Shown here one piece after another: positions 22,900-31,825 of a stretch of 48,335 nt of DNA. The stretch's first letter is position 1. Each line of letters starts with the position of its first letter. The notes below the pieces were generated by a model, which was not told where the DNA came from, did not search any database, and saw only the letters and a list, made by a program, of their open reading frames with translations. The position numbers were made by a program, and so were the translations under genes. This DNA comes from Pseudomonadota bacterium (GTDB lineage: Bacteria; Pseudomonadota; Alphaproteobacteria; Rhizobiales; Devosiaceae). The DNA is taken from NCBI GenBank assembly GCA_023393475.1, contig JAEWLC010000051.1:1-48335 (forward strand). The letters run 5' to 3'.

Positions 22900-24153
22900 C
22901 TAGAGGAAACGGGTCGCGGAGAAGGCGGTGGGATCGATGAAGGGCGTATCGCCCGTCACCATTTCCGCGATCAGGCGGCCCGTCGCAGGTCCAAGCGTAA
23001 TGCCGTGGTGCGCATGCCCGATGGCGAGCCACAGTCCCTTGTGCTTCGGCGCCGGCCCGATGATCGGCATCATGTCGGGCGTGACCGGTCGCGCGCCCTT
23101 CCACGGCTCCGGATCGACACGTGTGCCGAGCCCGGGAAATAGCTCCCGAGCAAACGGTTCATCCCGATCCACCTGCACAGGCGTCGCCGGCGCGTCGCGC
23201 AGGGCAAACTCGGCACCGGTGGTCAGGCGGATGCCCTTCGCCATGGGTGTCAGCAGGTAGCCATACCTGGCATCCAGCATCCAGCTGGTCAGCGGATTCT
23301 CCGTCGGCTGCGTGTAGTGCATGTGGTAACCACGCTTCACACCCAGCGGCAACGCGTAGCCGAGGCGACTGGTCAGATCCCCGGCCCAAGGGCCGAGCGC
23401 GACCACAGCATCCTCGGCTTCGATCATGCCCGCGGGAGTGGGCAGCTGCCAGCCGGCGCCAGAGGCCCGCTGCTGCAAGGCCATCGCGTCTGCGTTGACG
23501 AACGTGCCCCCGAGCGCCTCGAAAAGCGCGAGGTACCGCTTAACCAGTCCACCGGGGTCGCGAATGCTCCACGGGTCGGTCCACCGTAGTGCCCCGGAAA
23601 TGTCGATGCCGAGCCCGGGCTCCCTGCGGCGGATCTCGTCGTTGCCCACGACCTCGTGGTTCACGCCGTATTCCTGCCCCATCCACTCAGCCCTGCGGTA
23701 GGTGTCATCGCGATCCCGCTCGTCGCGAAACAGCAGGTACCAGCCCTGCCGAACGATCAGGTCATCCGCTCCGGCCTTCTCGATCAGCGGCGCGTGTTCG
23801 GTGACGGCGGCGGCAATCAGCGGAGCGTATGCCTTTATGACCTTGCGGTAGTTGTCCGGACGCGAATGCCACCAGTACCTGGCGAGGAACGGCGCGATCC
23901 GCGGCAGGGCCCCCATGTGGTAGTGCATGTCGGTACGGTCGTTGACCCCGTAGCGCAGCAGGTCGCCAAGGCTTTGCGGGAATGCATGGGGCATGATGCC
24001 CTCACGCTGGATAAGGCCAGCGTTGCCATAGGAGGTCTCCTCCCCCGCCCCGCGCCGGTCCACGAGCACGGTGGCGCGGCCTCTCATCTGCAGGTGAAGC
24101 GCGATCGAGACGCCCACGATACCCGCGCCCAGAACGATACTATCAGCCTGCAT
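22900..24153 (-). CDS. DadA-like FAD-dependent D-amino acid dehydrogenase/oxidase
   Basis: A 417-residue DAO-fold flavoprotein. The Rossmann dinucleotide motif GAGIVGVSIALHL begins at residue 9, followed by ETSYGNAGLIQREGIMP as in DadA. The C-terminal FAD segment has PVTPDMMPIIGPAPKHKGLW and IGHAHHGITLGPATGRLIAE. It should oxidise a D-amino acid or N-substituted amino acid to a 2-oxoacid. It is downstream of the Lrp gene on the same strand (60 bases), the classic Lrp-DadA pairing. It sits next to a 2-oxoacid dehydrogenase E1 that could consume its product. Confidence 0.88.
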   Translation of the reverse strand: MQADSIVLGAGIVGVSIALHLQMRGRATVLVDRRGAGEETSYGNAGLIQREGIMPHAFPQSLGDLLRYGVNDRTDMHYHMGALPRIAPFLARYWWHSRPDNYRKVIKAYAPLIAAAVTEHAPLIEKAGADDLIVRQGWYLLFRDERDRDDTYRRAEWMGQEYGVNHEVVGNDEIRRREPGLGIDISGALRWTDPWSIRDPGGLVKRYLALFEALGGTFVNADAMALQQRASGAGWQLPTPAGMIEAEDAVVALGPWAGDLTSRLGYALPLGVKRGYHMHYTQPTENPLTSWMLDARYGYLLTPMAKGIRLTTGAEFALRDAPATPVQVDRDEPFARELFPGLGTRVDPEPWKGARPVTPDMMPIIGPAPKHKGLWLAIGHAHHGITLGPATGRLIAEMVTGDTPFIDPTAFSATRFL

Positions 24154-24213
24154 AGTCAGCGAATCCCGTTTGATCGCGGCATCCTAGCCAGACCGGGCCC
24201 TGTCGTCGCTGCG

Positions 24214-24690
24214 TCAGATGGGCAGGACGCGGGAGAATTTGACCTGCCCCAGCGAGAAGCTGGATTCGATCGAACTCACGCCCGCCACCTGGGTGAGCCT
24301 CTGGCGCAGGAACTGTTCGTAGGCAGCAAGGTCGGCGCAGACGACGCGCAGCAGGAAGTCGAACTGCCCCGTCATCAGGTAGCACTCCATGACCTCGGGC
24401 CAGCCGGCTATGGCCTCACCGAACCGGTCAAGCTCCTCGGCCCGCTGTCGCTCGAGCTTGATCGAGATGAACACCGAGACCGGCAAACCGACCGAGCGTT
24501 GCTCCACGACGGCGCTGTAGCCGGAGATGATGCCCGCGTCCTCCATCTGGCGTATCCTGCGCAGGCAGGGGGAGGCGGAGAGGCCAACGCGATCCGCTAT
24601 CGCCTGGATGGTCATCCGGCCGTCTTCCTGCAGCGCCCGCAGGATACGCCGGTCGATACTGGTAAGTTCGTTTTTGGCAGAAGCTGCCAA
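24214..24690 (-). CDS. Lrp/AsnC-family transcriptional regulator
   Basis: A 158-residue regulator with an N-terminal helix-turn-helix (about 10-60, containing ALQEDGRMTIQAIADRVGLS and CLRRIRQMEDAGII) and a C-terminal RAM effector domain (about 70-150). These proteins usually respond to amino acids. No in-frame ATG or GTG lies upstream before a stop, so TTG 24690 is the best start. Its first codons are part of a perfect palindrome, TTGGCAG-AAG-CTGCCAA (24674-24690), which might be an autoregulatory site or a coincidence of coding. It probably controls dadA and the divergent E1 gene. Confidence 0.88.
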   Translation of the reverse strand: MAASAKNELTSIDRRILRALQEDGRMTIQAIADRVGLSASPCLRRIRQMEDAGIISGYSAVVEQRSVGLPVSVFISIKLERQRAEELDRFGEAIAGWPEVMECYLMTGQFDFLLRVVCADLAAYEQFLRQRLTQVAGVSSIESSFSLGQVKFSRVLPI

Positions 24691-24781
24691 TTTGGCCGCC
24701 CTAGGTTCGTGAAAATTGCGAGGACGGGCCCCACCAGCGTCATATTAGGCAGGAAACGCCGATCTAGCTAGCGCATCGTAA

Positions 24782-24794
24782 TTGTCAGACATAT
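24782..24794. promoter_or_regulatory. Candidate GntR/FadR-type operator, site 1
   Basis: TTGTCAGACATAT contains the palindrome TGTC-A-GACA and the GT-N3-AC core of FadR-subfamily GntR operators. It ends 12 bases before the E1 start codon, overlapping the presumed transcription start or leader. The same 13 bases recur at 27261-27273 in front of the transporter genes. The regulator at 33999-34715 is the natural candidate to bind both. Confidence 0.55.
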
Positions 24795-24806
24795 TCCGGA
24801 GGGGGA

Positions 24807-27170
24807 ATGGCGACGAACAGGATCGCGGCGATCGAAGCGCTGACCAGCAAGGCCCTCTGGCTTTCGAGTTGGATGATCCACCACGCCAACCACATCCGGC
24901 CCAATCCGGATGGTCTCAAGGTCGGCGGCCACCAGGCATCGTCCGCCTCGATGACCGCGATCCTTTCGGCGCTCTATTTCGGCATCCTCCGCCCCGAGGA
25001 TCGCGTCGCGGTGAAGCCGCATGCGGGCCCGGTGTTCCACGCCATCCAGTACCTGTTCGAAAAGCAGACCCTCGAGAAGCTCGAGGCATTCCGCGGCTAC
25101 CACGGCGCTCAGTCCTATCCCTCCCGTACCAAGGACACCGACGACGTCGACTTCTCCACCGGCTCCGTCGGCCTCGGGGTCGCCTTCACGGCCTTCGCCT
25201 CGATGATCCAGGACTACGTTCGCGCCAAGCCTTGGGCCAAGGAGCGACCGGTGGGGCGCATGATTGCGCTGGTCGGGGATGCGGAGCTCGACGAGGGCAA
25301 CGTCTACGAGTGCCTGCTCGAAGGCTGGAAGCATGACCTGCGCAACTGCTGGTGGATCATCGACTACAACCGGCAGAGCCTCGATGGTGTCGTCCGAGAA
25401 GGCCTGTATGAGCGCATCGAGGCAATCTTCACGGCTTTCGAATGGAACGTCGTCACCCTCAAGTATGGCGCCAAGCAGCGGCGGGCCTTTGCCGAACCGG
25501 GCGGCGACAAGCTCCGCGCCTGGATCGATGCCTGCCCCAACGATCTCTACTCTGCCCTCATGTTTCGCGGCGGCGCGGCGTGGCGCGAACGCCTGACCGA
25601 CGAGATCGGTGACCAGGGTGATGTGACCGCCCTGCTCGGTCGCCGCGGCGATGCAGAACTTGCCGACCTGATGGCGAACCTGGGCGGTCACTGCATCGAG
25701 AGCCTTCTCGAGCAGTTCGAGGCAATCACGGACGACCGGCCGACAGTGTTCATTGCGTACACGGTCAAAGGCTGGGGCACCCCGCTCGCAGGTCACAAGG
25801 ACAACCATGCAGGGCAGATGACCGGCGCCCAGATCGAAAGCCTCAGGTCGTCCCTGGGCATTCGGCCAGGGCACGAGTGGGAGCGCTTCGAGGGGCTGGC
25901 GCTTGGGACTGGCGAACTCGACACATTCCTGGCGCACGTGCCGTTCAATACCGCCGACAGCCGACGCCTCTCGTCGCCGGCGGTACCGGCGATTGGCCCC
26001 CAGTTCGTCGGACCCACGCCGACATCGACACAAACGGCCTTCGGCAAGATCCTCGACGCCATCGCCAAGACCGACAGCGACCTGGCGCGTCGCATCGTCA
26101 CCACGTCGCCAGACGTGACGGTCTCGACCAATCTCGGCACCTGGGTGAACCGGCGACATCTGTTCGGCCGCGAGATGGCGGACGTATTCCAGAAGGAACG
26201 AATCCCGAGCGCCCAGAAGTGGCAGTTCACTCCTGACGGGCAGCACATCGAACTCGGCATCGCCGAGATGAACCTGTTCCTGCTGCTTGGCGCGGCCGGC
26301 CTCAGTCACTCCTTGTTTGGCGAGCGCCTGCTGCCCATCGGCACACTCTACGATCCCTTCATCGCCCGCGGCCTCGATGCGCTGAACTATGCCTGCTACC
26401 AGGACTCCCGCTTCCTGCTTGTCGCCACGCCGTCGGGCGTGTCGCTGGCTGGCGAAGGCGGCGCGCACCAGTCGATCAGTTCCCCGCTTATCGGCATGGC
26501 GCAGGATGGGCTCGCCGCGTTCGAGCCGGCCTTCGCCGACGAACTCGCCGTGATCATGGACTGGGCGTTCGACTACATGCAGAGTGACGGCAGCGAACGC
26601 ACCGACCTTGCCGACTGGCCACGCGATGTCTCCGGCGGCTCCGTCTACCTGCGCCTGTCGACCCGGGTGATCGAGCAACCACCCCGGACTATGTCGGGTG
26701 CCCTCGCTGACGACGTCATTCGCGGCGGCTATTGGCTGGTTCCCCCTACCCCCAACTGCGAGGCCATCATCGCCTACCAGGGCGTCCTCGCCAGTGAAGC
26801 GATCGCAGCCGCCGGCATGGTGGGTGGAGACCGCCGCAACGTTGCCGTTCTGGCCGTAACGTCGGCCGATCGGCTGAATGCCGGATGGCACGGCGCTCAG
26901 CGCGCCCGCCTGCATGGCGACTTCGCGGCGACCTGTCACGTTGAAGCGCTGCTGTCGCAGGCGCCTGACACAGCTTCACTTGTAACGGTGATCGACGGTC
27001 ATCCGGCTACCTTGGGCTGGCTCGGCAGCGTACGTGGCCACCGCGCCATCACGCTAGGTGTGGAGCACTTTGGCCAGACCGGCACCGTAAGCGACCTCTA
27101 CCGACACTTCGGCATCGATGCCGAGGCCATTGCGAATGCCTGCCGCAGCCTTTTCGGGGGGCGGAAATGA
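24807..27170 (+). CDS. AceE/MdeB-like homodimeric 2-oxoacid dehydrogenase E1 (thiamine diphosphate)
   Basis: A 787-residue thiamine-diphosphate enzyme similar in plan to homodimeric pyruvate dehydrogenase E1 but shorter than AceE (about 890). The ThDP motif starts at Gly157-Asp158 (GDAELDEGN) and ends at Asn188 (DYNRQSLDGV). The pyrimidine-domain region has IELGIAEMNLFLLLGAAGLS and SGVSLAGEGGAHQS. It should decarboxylate a 2-oxoacid. MdeB of Pseudomonas putida, next to an Lrp-type regulator, is a known analogue acting on 2-oxobutyrate. No E2 or E3 gene is nearby. GGAGG precedes ATG 24807. Confidence 0.88.
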   Translation: MATNRIAAIEALTSKALWLSSWMIHHANHIRPNPDGLKVGGHQASSASMTAILSALYFGILRPEDRVAVKPHAGPVFHAIQYLFEKQTLEKLEAFRGYHGAQSYPSRTKDTDDVDFSTGSVGLGVAFTAFASMIQDYVRAKPWAKERPVGRMIALVGDAELDEGNVYECLLEGWKHDLRNCWWIIDYNRQSLDGVVREGLYERIEAIFTAFEWNVVTLKYGAKQRRAFAEPGGDKLRAWIDACPNDLYSALMFRGGAAWRERLTDEIGDQGDVTALLGRRGDAELADLMANLGGHCIESLLEQFEAITDDRPTVFIAYTVKGWGTPLAGHKDNHAGQMTGAQIESLRSSLGIRPGHEWERFEGLALGTGELDTFLAHVPFNTADSRRLSSPAVPAIGPQFVGPTPTSTQTAFGKILDAIAKTDSDLARRIVTTSPDVTVSTNLGTWVNRRHLFGREMADVFQKERIPSAQKWQFTPDGQHIELGIAEMNLFLLLGAAGLSHSLFGERLLPIGTLYDPFIARGLDALNYACYQDSRFLLVATPSGVSLAGEGGAHQSISSPLIGMAQDGLAAFEPAFADELAVIMDWAFDYMQSDGSERTDLADWPRDVSGGSVYLRLSTRVIEQPPRTMSGALADDVIRGGYWLVPPTPNCEAIIAYQGVLASEAIAAAGMVGGDRRNVAVLAVTSADRLNAGWHGAQRARLHGDFAATCHVEALLSQAPDTASLVTVIDGHPATLGWLGSVRGHRAITLGVEHFGQTGTVSDLYRHFGIDAEAIANACRSLFGGRK

Positions 27171-27260
27171 GCAATCGCTGCCTAAGTTTTTGGCGTTCGG
27201 CGGCAACGAACGATCTTTATCCACCGATTGGCGAAAACGTCTTGCCAAGCCAAATCGGAG

Positions 27261-27273
27261 TTGTCAGACATAT
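27261..27273. promoter_or_regulatory. Candidate GntR/FadR-type operator, site 2
   Basis: An exact second copy of TTGTCAGACATAT lies in the 275-base gap before the substrate-binding-protein gene, about 170 bases from its start codon. It is followed by TATGTCATATGG, which extends the AT-rich symmetric look. The shared site links the E1 gene and the transporter operon to one regulator. The rest of this gap shows no gene. Confidence 0.55.
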
Positions 27274-27445
27274 GTCATATGGCAGCGTTTCGAGGGAAGA
27301 GGCCTGCCAGAATTCGGCTTCCGGGAAGGGCGTCTAGGGCCCGGCAGCCGTGCTTTCGACCCCGCGGACAACCACCATCATGCATGGTTCAAGCGGACAC
27401 AAGGGACGTCAAAAGCAAACCGGCTCTACACAAGGAGGGAGCTTC

Positions 27446-29053
27446 ATGAACGCGTTGCTGAAATTCGTCGGCGCAGTGACGTTGGCGGCAGGATTTACTG
27501 CTGTTCCAGCGCTTGCGCAGACGGCACTGACGGTACCGGGCGGGTCCACCACCGGCACCTATATGGACTACATGAAGACGGTCTATGCGCGTGCATCGGG
27601 CTCAGAGCTGCTGCAAGAGCCGCTGACCAGCTTCGACAACGAGTATCAACTGACGCCGCTCGCAGCCGAGAGCTGGGAGCAGTCGGCTGATGGCCTCACC
27701 TGGACGTTCAAGCTGCGTCCGGGCATGAAGTGGAGCGATGGCGAGCCGGTCACCTCCGAGGACTATATTTTCGCCCTGCAGCGCGCAGCAACAACAGGCT
27801 ATGACTTCGCCTGGTACTGGAGCTTCGCCAGCGGTATCGCCAACTGGGACGACGTGACGGCCGGCAAGGCCGATGTCTCGGCACTGGGCCTCAAGGCTGT
27901 CGACGATACGACGATCCAGGTGACCACCGCTGCCCCGAAGCCCTACCTGCCGGGCGTGGTGTCGCTTTGGTACCCTGTGCCCAAGCACCAGTTCGACAAG
28001 TTCGGCGATGACTGGGCCTCGAACGTCGAGAACGTAGTGTCGTCCGGTCCCTTCCTGCTCAAGAGCTGGGAGAAGTCGAACAACTCGGTCGTGCTGACCA
28101 AGAACCCCGACTACAACGGCCCATGGGTCGCCCAGGTCGACGAGCTCACCATGGATCCGTCTGTCGGCCTGCCGGAAGTCGGCATGCCCGCATTCCTGGC
28201 CGGTGACCTCGCTTATACCACGCTGAACGCCGGCCAGATTCCGGTGGTGAAGCAGCGCTTCCCCGACTCGATCCGTACTGAAGCGGTGTTTGCCACCTCG
28301 TACCTCGCGTTCGATCTGGAGAAGGCACCGTTCGACAACGTCGATGTCCGCCGCGCCCTCTACTACGCGGTCAACCGCGATGAGCTGACTGCCACCGTGC
28401 TCAAGGACATCGCCATCCCGGCGCACTCGATCCTCGCGCCCGGATATCCTGGGTACAGCGACAAGGTCGCCGCCCAGGCCGTGTTCGATCCCGAGAAGGC
28501 CAAGGAACTGCTGGCCAAGGCCGGTTACCCCAATGGCGAAGGCTTCCCGACGATCGAAGTCTGGTTCCGCGAGGAAGGCGGCTATAACGGCGCCATCCTG
28601 CCGCCGATGGCTCAGTACCTGCAGGCCCAGTTCAAGGACATCCTCGGAATCACCATGAATATCAAGGTGATGCCGGGCAAGGACTGGATGGAGGGCATGC
28701 TCGCCCGCAAGAACAACATCTACCTTGCGCCGTACGAGTATGACTACCTCGACCCGTCGAACTTCTACGGCCTGTTCTACAATGGCGGCCGCCACACCTA
28801 CCACGTGGCCGAGTACGACAAGCTGGTCGAAGAGGCCGACAAGAACCCGGTCTGGGAAGAGCGCGTGAAGCTCTACGAACAGGCCGAACAGGTCATGATC
28901 GACCAGGGTCTGATCGTTCCGCTGGTTCACCCCGTCATCACGGCGGCTGTCAGCGAGGACATCACCGGTCCTGGCGTCACGCCGAATTCGCGCGGCTTCA
29001 CCCCGCTCGGCCGTATCGGCAACTTCCTCTACTCGCACATCAACGTGAAGTAG
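27446..29053 (+). CDS. Peptide/opine-type ABC transporter substrate-binding protein (family 5)
   Basis: A 535-residue periplasmic binding protein of the OppA/DppA class. A signal peptide spans about residues 1-24 (ending PALAQ). Family features include YQLTPLAAESWEQSADGLTW, FKLRPGMKWSDGEPVTSEDY, FDNVDVRRALYYAVNRDEL and the C-terminal IVPLVHPVI. It captures oligopeptides or related ligands and delivers them to the permease pair downstream. AAGGAGGGAG precedes ATG 27446. An intercistronic hairpin follows, which suits high expression of the binding protein relative to the membrane parts. Confidence 0.93.
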   Translation: MNALLKFVGAVTLAAGFTAVPALAQTALTVPGGSTTGTYMDYMKTVYARASGSELLQEPLTSFDNEYQLTPLAAESWEQSADGLTWTFKLRPGMKWSDGEPVTSEDYIFALQRAATTGYDFAWYWSFASGIANWDDVTAGKADVSALGLKAVDDTTIQVTTAAPKPYLPGVVSLWYPVPKHQFDKFGDDWASNVENVVSSGPFLLKSWEKSNNSVVLTKNPDYNGPWVAQVDELTMDPSVGLPEVGMPAFLAGDLAYTTLNAGQIPVVKQRFPDSIRTEAVFATSYLAFDLEKAPFDNVDVRRALYYAVNRDELTATVLKDIAIPAHSILAPGYPGYSDKVAAQAVFDPEKAKELLAKAGYPNGEGFPTIEVWFREEGGYNGAILPPMAQYLQAQFKDILGITMNIKVMPGKDWMEGMLARKNNIYLAPYEYDYLDPSNFYGLFYNGGRHTYHVAEYDKLVEEADKNPVWEERVKLYEQAEQVMIDQGLIVPLVHPVITAAVSEDITGPGVTPNSRGFTPLGRIGNFLYSHINVK

Positions 29054-29063
29054 CAGTTGTTTC

Positions 29064-29088
29064 GCTCCCCGGCCTCGTGCCGGGGAGC
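29064..29088 (+). terminator. Intercistronic hairpin after the binding-protein gene
   Basis: GCTCCCCGGC (29064-29073) and GCCGGGGAGC (29079-29088) form a perfect 10-bp stem with a CTCGT loop, eleven bases after the binding-protein stop. There is no T run. Such hairpins commonly stabilise the upstream transcript or cause partial termination in ABC operons; either role is inferred. Confidence 0.6.
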
Positions 29089-29113
29089 AACCTCCTAAGG
29101 GCCGGGGAGCCGC

Positions 29114-30880
29114 ATGAGACTAGTCGATATCAAGGGCCTCAAGGTCAGCTTTGCCCAGCATGGCGGCACCATCGAAGCCGTGCGTGGGGTCAGCCTGCAT
29201 GTCGAGGAAGGCGAAAGCCTTGGCATCGTAGGAGAATCCGGCTCCGGCAAGTCCGTCACCTGCATGGCGCTGATGCGCCTCCTGCCGCAGACTGCCACGG
29301 TCACCGCCGATCGCCTCGAACTCGATGAAGTCGATGTGCTCAAGGCCAACCGGCGCGCAATGTCGGGCATCCGCGGCAGATCTGCCGCCATGATTTTCCA
29401 GGATCCGATGACTGCGTTCGACCCGGTGTTCACCATTGGGCACCAGATTGTCGAGACCATCCGCACGCATCGACAGGCCAGCAAGGCCGAAGCGCTCGCC
29501 GAGGCTGAGCTGCTGCTGCGTCGCGTCGAGATCGTCAATGCCAAGGAAGTCCTCGGCTATTATCCCCACCAGCTTTCCGGCGGCATGCTGCAGCGCGCGA
29601 TGATCGCGATGGCGCTCTCGTGCCGGCCGAAATTGCTCATCGCTGACGAGCCGACGACCGCACTCGACGTCACCATCCAGGCGCAGATTCTCCAGCTCAT
29701 CAAGCAGTTGCAGGCCGAGTTCGGCATGGCGCTGATCATGATCACCCACGATCTCGGCGTCATCGCTGAAACGGTCGACCGCGTGGTTGTGATGTATGGC
29801 GGCCGAGTCATGGAGGAAGGCCCGGTGCAGCAGATCTTCGATGCACCCCAGCACAGCTACACCCAGCAGTTGCTCGGCAGCCTGACCGCAGGGGTTGCGA
29901 AGGCCCCTGCCGGCGACGAGCCACCCGTCGCGCCGGCCCTGGAACTGCGCGACCTGTCCAAGGTGTACAAATTGCGCCACCGGGGCCGGATCTTTTCGTC
30001 CTACTCGGACCATCATGCCGTTCGCGGCGTGAACCTGGTCCTGCCGCAGAACAAGATCGTCGGCCTCGTCGGCGAGTCCGGTTCGGGCAAGAGCACGACC
30101 GGCATGATGGCGATGCGTCTGATCGAGCCGACGCTGGGCAGGATTTTTGTCGATGGTGCCGATGTCAGCGAGCTCGATGTCGGCGCCATGAAGTCCTATC
30201 GCCGGCGGATGCAGGTGGTGTTCCAGGACAGCTATTCTGCGCTCGATCCGATGATGACGCTGACGGAGATCATCACGGAACCCCTCCACATCCACGGGAT
30301 GATGACACAAACCGAGCGTAACAAGCTCGCGCTCGACTGGCTCGAAAAGGTGGGACTCGATCGTAGTTTCGGCACCCGCTACCCGCACGAGCTTTCTGGC
30401 GGCCAGCGCCAGCGCGTGGCCATTGCCCGCGCGTTGATCCTGAAGCCGTCGGTTCTCGTGGCGGACGAGCCGACGTCGGCGCTCGATGTTTCGGTGAAGG
30501 CCCAGATTATTGGGCTGCTGAAGAACCTGCAGCGCGAGATGGGCCTGTCGATGCTGTTCATCAGCCACGACCTGAGCGTTGTTCGCTCGCTCACCGACAG
30601 CGTCGCGGTGATGTATCGGGGTCGCGTTGTCGAGCAGGCGGCGACCGCTGATCTCTTTGCATCGCCCCAGCATCCCTATACTCGTGCCTTGCTCGACGCG
30701 ATCCCGGCGACCAACCCTCGCGACAGGCGTCAACGCACGTTCCTGAAGGCTGCAGAGATTGATGCGGCCATGCCACGTTTCGCTGCCAGCCGCCTCGCGA
30801 CCGCCGCGGCGCCATCCGACACCCCGCAACTCGTGAGCGTCGCTCCCGGCCATCTGGTCGAAGCGATCGTCACCAACTAG
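29114..30880 (+). CDS. Fused OppD-OppF-type ABC transporter ATPase
   Basis: A 588-residue protein with two complete ABC ATPase domains in one chain, as in GsiA/YejF. Domain 1 has Walker A GESGSGKSV (residues 40-48), signature QLSGGMLQRA and Walker B LLIADEPTTALD. Domain 2 starts near residue 280 with Walker A GESGSGKST, signature ELSGGQRQRV and VLVADEPTSALD. Each ends in the peptide-transporter tail (HSYTQQLL, HPYTRALL). It powers peptide-type import with the permeases that follow. GGGGAG precedes ATG 29114. Confidence 0.95.
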   Translation: MRLVDIKGLKVSFAQHGGTIEAVRGVSLHVEEGESLGIVGESGSGKSVTCMALMRLLPQTATVTADRLELDEVDVLKANRRAMSGIRGRSAAMIFQDPMTAFDPVFTIGHQIVETIRTHRQASKAEALAEAELLLRRVEIVNAKEVLGYYPHQLSGGMLQRAMIAMALSCRPKLLIADEPTTALDVTIQAQILQLIKQLQAEFGMALIMITHDLGVIAETVDRVVVMYGGRVMEEGPVQQIFDAPQHSYTQQLLGSLTAGVAKAPAGDEPPVAPALELRDLSKVYKLRHRGRIFSSYSDHHAVRGVNLVLPQNKIVGLVGESGSGKSTTGMMAMRLIEPTLGRIFVDGADVSELDVGAMKSYRRRMQVVFQDSYSALDPMMTLTEIITEPLHIHGMMTQTERNKLALDWLEKVGLDRSFGTRYPHELSGGQRQRVAIARALILKPSVLVADEPTSALDVSVKAQIIGLLKNLQREMGLSMLFISHDLSVVRSLTDSVAVMYRGRVVEQAATADLFASPQHPYTRALLDAIPATNPRDRRQRTFLKAAEIDAAMPRFAASRLATAAAPSDTPQLVSVAPGHLVEAIVTN

Positions 30881-30892
30881 GGAGCCCGGTAC

Positions 30893-31825
30893 ATGGTCCT
30901 CTATCTTGTCCGACGGCTTCTCTCGATTGCCTTCACGTTCTTTGTCGTGTCGGTCATCGTCTTCCTGATGATGCACGCTGTGCCGGGCGGTCCGTTCACC
31001 GAGAAGGACATGCCACTTTCGGAGGCGGTGAAGGCAGCGCTCAACGCCCGGCTTGGTCTCGATCAACCGCTCTATGTGCAGTATTTCAACTACATGGCCG
31101 GCGTTCTGCAGGGGAACTGGGGCGTGCCCTATCAGGCCCCCGGCGAGACCGTGATCAGCCTCCTCGCCGATGCCTGGCCCCCGAGCCTGATCCTTGGCGG
31201 CCTCGGCGTGCTGATCGGTGCGCCTATCGGCATCCTCCTGGGCATGGCGGCGGCGCTCAACCGCAACACGTGGATCGACTACCTGGCGTCGGCCCTCGCC
31301 ACCCTTGGGCTGACCATCCCGGTCTTCGTCATCTCGATGCTGCTGATCCTCATCTTCTCGGTGTGGCTCGGCTGGCTGCCGGCCAGCGGATGGGGCAAGC
31401 CGGAGCGCTGGATCCTCCCGATCATCGCCTATGCGGCAATCCCGGTCGCGACCTATGCCCGCTACACCCGCTCGGCCATGCTCGACAACCTGAACCGGCC
31501 ATTCGTGACGGCGCTCCGCGCCAAGGGGCTCAGCGAGACGCGGATCATCTTCCAGCACGTGCTGCGCAACTCAGCGATCCCGATGGTGGCGGTGTTCCTG
31601 CCGATGTTCATCGGCACCGCCACCGGCTCGATCTTCGTTGAATCGATGTTCCGGGTTCCGGGCCTTGGCTCCTATTTCGTCTCATCGATCGAGAACCGCG
31701 ACTATCCGCTCGAGATGGCGCTCGTTCTCATGGTCACGCTGATGTTCTGCTTTGCCTACCTGATCAGCGATCTTTGTTACGCGTGGCTCAACCCCCGCAT
31801 TCGCTTCGGGGACCGCTCGCAATGA
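30893..31825 (+). CDS. OppB/DppB-type ABC transporter permease
   Basis: A 310-residue inner-membrane permease with about six helices. The typical opening (LVRRLLSIAFTFFVVSVIVF, then HAVPGGPF) and the ATPase-contact EAA-like loop (FVTALRAKGLSETRIIFQHV) are visible. It pairs with the OppC-like permease. It starts 12 bases after the ATPase gene, and its TGA overlaps the next start codon (ATGA), a sign of translational coupling. Confidence 0.94.
   Translation: MVLYLVRRLLSIAFTFFVVSVIVFLMMHAVPGGPFTEKDMPLSEAVKAALNARLGLDQPLYVQYFNYMAGVLQGNWGVPYQAPGETVISLLADAWPPSLILGGLGVLIGAPIGILLGMAAALNRNTWIDYLASALATLGLTIPVFVISMLLILIFSVWLGWLPASGWGKPERWILPIIAYAAIPVATYARYTRSAMLDNLNRPFVTALRAKGLSETRIIFQHVLRNSAIPMVAVFLPMFIGTATGSIFVESMFRVPGLGSYFVSSIENRDYPLEMALVLMVTLMFCFAYLISDLCYAWLNPRIRFGDRSQ

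Noticed and set aside
24768..26939. Minus-strand open frame of over 700 codons opposite the E1 gene
   Set aside because: Fully antisense to a convincing thiamine-diphosphate enzyme; no recognisable protein features.
29120..31558. Long minus-strand open frame (over 800 codons) opposite the ABC transporter genes
   Set aside because: It is antisense to clearly recognisable ATPase and permease genes; high GC makes stop codons rare on the opposite strand, and the translation is charged low-complexity text with no domain.
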